Below, one piece after another: positions 61,900-64,000 of a stretch of DNA of 64,000 bases. Made by a program: the position numbers and the translations under genes. This stretch comes from Erpobdella octoculata (Eukaryota > Annelida > Clitellata > Hirudinida > Erpobdellidae), in the NCBI GenBank assembly GCA_963978895.1, contig OZ022238.1:51086641-51150640 (forward strand), read 5' to 3'. The notes beneath the pieces were generated by a model, which saw nothing but the letters and a program-made list of their open reading frames with translations, made no database searches and was not told where the DNA came from. Position 1 is the first letter of the stretch; every line of letters starts with the position of its first letter.

Positions 61900-64000
61900 G
61901 GAGAGAGAGGACTAAAAGACCTGAAAATCTAGTGAGAGGTAGACTGCGGACTGCAGAGTAATGTTAATCAACAAAGACATTCGCCTACGCAGCAACGACG
62001 ACAAGCAAGCAAGCAAACAAGCAAACAAGCAAACAGTCCAGAAAACCTACAAGCAAGCAAACATACAGAACACCTTCAAATAGGTTGTTCAAAGATATTC
62101 AAAAAGCAAAGCCGTCTTTCTCGACACATTCGGTAATTTTTTTCGTACAAGTCGTAATTAGTTTTACACAAGTTGAATAAAATAGTTAAAAAATTGAACC
62201 GATACTTCAATTGCTGATGTAAACAAATAGTTACAATATCGAGCCGATACTTGTTTGATGTAACTGTTGCAGATGGTACGCCACTGACACAGACGGTTAG
62301 ACAGGCAGGCAGACAGACACACGCTCCTAAACACATACCATTAATAATGACCACACATACTTCGAGAAACACAGACAGAAAGACAGACAGACAGATGGAG
62401 ACACGTGAGTGGAAGTATCTTTTTCCGCGTTGATGCTGATTGTGTACGAAAGAAAACGGAGAAGATTGAAGGAGATAGAGAGAGAGAGAAACGAAAGCTA
62501 AATTGAATAGTTGGACAACACGGAATGGTATCCAGGAAAATATATACATACGGTGACGGCAAGAAAAGTTGGATGAGAAAAAAAAGTGACAGATAATAAA
62601 ATAAAATAAAATAATTTAAAGATATTGAGCAAAGACAAAAAATACACCAAACAAGGGAGCCAAAAATAAAACTAAAAAAAAATCTTCTTAGATTTTCGAA
62701 AAAAGTAGTGTATCTGATTTTTTGGAGTAAAAATTAATACTTGTTAAAATTTTAATTTTTTTTCTGTTTTTTTGTTTTGTTTATTATTTCTTTGCACGTT
62801 GACCGCTCACGTGGCGGGACATGTTCCGCTTCAATCTCCATCTATTTCGCCCTCACGTTTTGTCTCTCGGTGTTTTATTTAAGACTTTATATTAGATTTA
62901 TATTTATTAGTTTTTATGACATTTATATTCATCAGTTCGGAAGATTTACATAAAATGTATTTAGCTTAGACAGACATAGGCGCATGTTTATTTGTTTATT
63001 ATAGTTTTTAAAATAAAATAAAATAAGTTTTTCTCTGTTTATTTAGATCTTTGTTAAACGTAACTCAATTGGTTGTAAATAGCTGTAATGGTCAATCCGA
63101 CCAGAGTAAGTCTTGAATCCAAATGTTATATCAAAGATGTCCTTGTAAAAAAACTGTTTTGATCACTACATAATATATATACACTTTGCTTCTGCCATTT
63201 TATCAAGTCATCCTAATCATTAATTTCTCTGAGCCTCGGACAGAATGGGGCAAATCATTGTTCTGATGAACTCAGTCGTATATTTTCTGATTTCAGCAGG
63301 TTCTCCTGCAAGTCATTCCATCTCTACGACCACATCCATAAGAAACCGACTTATTACATAAATGTCTACTTTTTCTCACTTCTCTTTGAAGGTAGTTATC
63401 GTAACTTTTTCAATTTTCCTGCTAATCCGACCGACTCTACTACACGGTGGTCTAAAAAATCAATAGATTTATACATATGCAGTAAAAGTCCTAAAGAGGA
63501 AAAGCAAAAGCGTCCGCTTCTCGTGTGTGTCCGTTCTTTGGGAACAAGCTACTACAGGGTCTATAGTAGGCAAGATACAGATTTAAAAAAATTCAGTTCC
63601 AAGCAAAAGTGTCCGTTGCTCGTAGCATCCGCTCTCGAGATTGCCGCTGTAGAGGACTTTCACTGTCTATAATTCTGCGGGTGCTAAAAATATTCGAGGT
63701 TATCAGATGTGTGTTCGCATGTGTGTGCGCGTGAGCATTGTGCAGAACACAGCCATTTTAAAAGTAGCGTTTTTTAAGATACTTAATTTTTCTACACGAC
63801 CAGCATTGTACGCATGTGATACGTCTTCTGTGTACTGGACTTCCATTCGATACACGATGGTCCCCGCGGACCACTTAGGAAAAATACAAGTACTATTTGA
63901 AATCTTTTATTGAACCGCTCGTCAGGCCTGGACTGTCTCTTTCACAGTTTAAATGTCTTGTTAGCCGATATCTTTCCGTATTACTTCTTTTTCTTTCCTT
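61900..64000. other. No gene seen
   Basis: AT-rich sequence without a coding exon that I can support. Confidence 0.5.

Overview
This is a window of an animal nuclear genome: many short exons with GT..AG introns, AT-rich intergenic and intronic DNA, dense microsatellites and minisatellites, small DNA transposons and one LINE. A run of 200 Ns at 43801-44000 is an assembly gap. The high intron number in a single MAST kinase gene, the AT-rich introns and the repeat style suggest a lophotrochozoan (annelid- or mollusc-like) invertebrate. That is an inference; the species cannot be read from the sequence.

The dominant content is one gene on the minus strand, about 35 kb long (39740 down to 4804). 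It is a microtubule-associated serine/threonine kinase (MAST family, orthologous group of human MAST1-4 and fly drop out). I rebuilt it by hand exon by exon from splice sites, reading phase and family resemblance. It has 27 exons in the long form, all phases chain, and the total open length (5778 nt from 39740 to the stop at 4804) is divisible by three. The order is: N-terminal Ser-rich region, MAST pre-kinase domain (DUF1908), AGC protein kinase, AGC C-tail, long low-complexity linker, PDZ domain, Ser-rich tail. A second large 5' exon (32031-32906) starts with its own ATG and joins the same third exon in phase, so the gene probably has two alternative N-termini.

Region by region. 1-4800: no gene; (ATG)n, AT-rich DNA and the presumed 3' UTR. 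4804-17802: 20 MAST exons with small introns, one holding a hAT-type element built of a 21-bp satellite and one holding an 11-copy array of the splice donor. 17803-22119: a large intron containing a 2.7-kb foldback-type transposon whose long inverted ends are tandem arrays. 22120-39740: remaining 5' exons, separated by repeat-rich introns. 39741-52200: upstream region, no convincing gene, two small hAT-type elements, the assembly gap. 52275-54133: a 5'-truncated but open LINE reverse transcriptase on the plus strand with a 5-bp repeat tail. 54134-64000: no convincing gene; one 129-bp hAT-type element, several microsatellites, a CpG-containing stretch near 59-60 kb and a minisatellite near 61 kb.

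The most noteworthy non-genic structures are the foldback element, four small elements with hAT hallmarks (8-bp target duplications, three of them perfect), and the splice-donor satellite directly next to a kinase exon.
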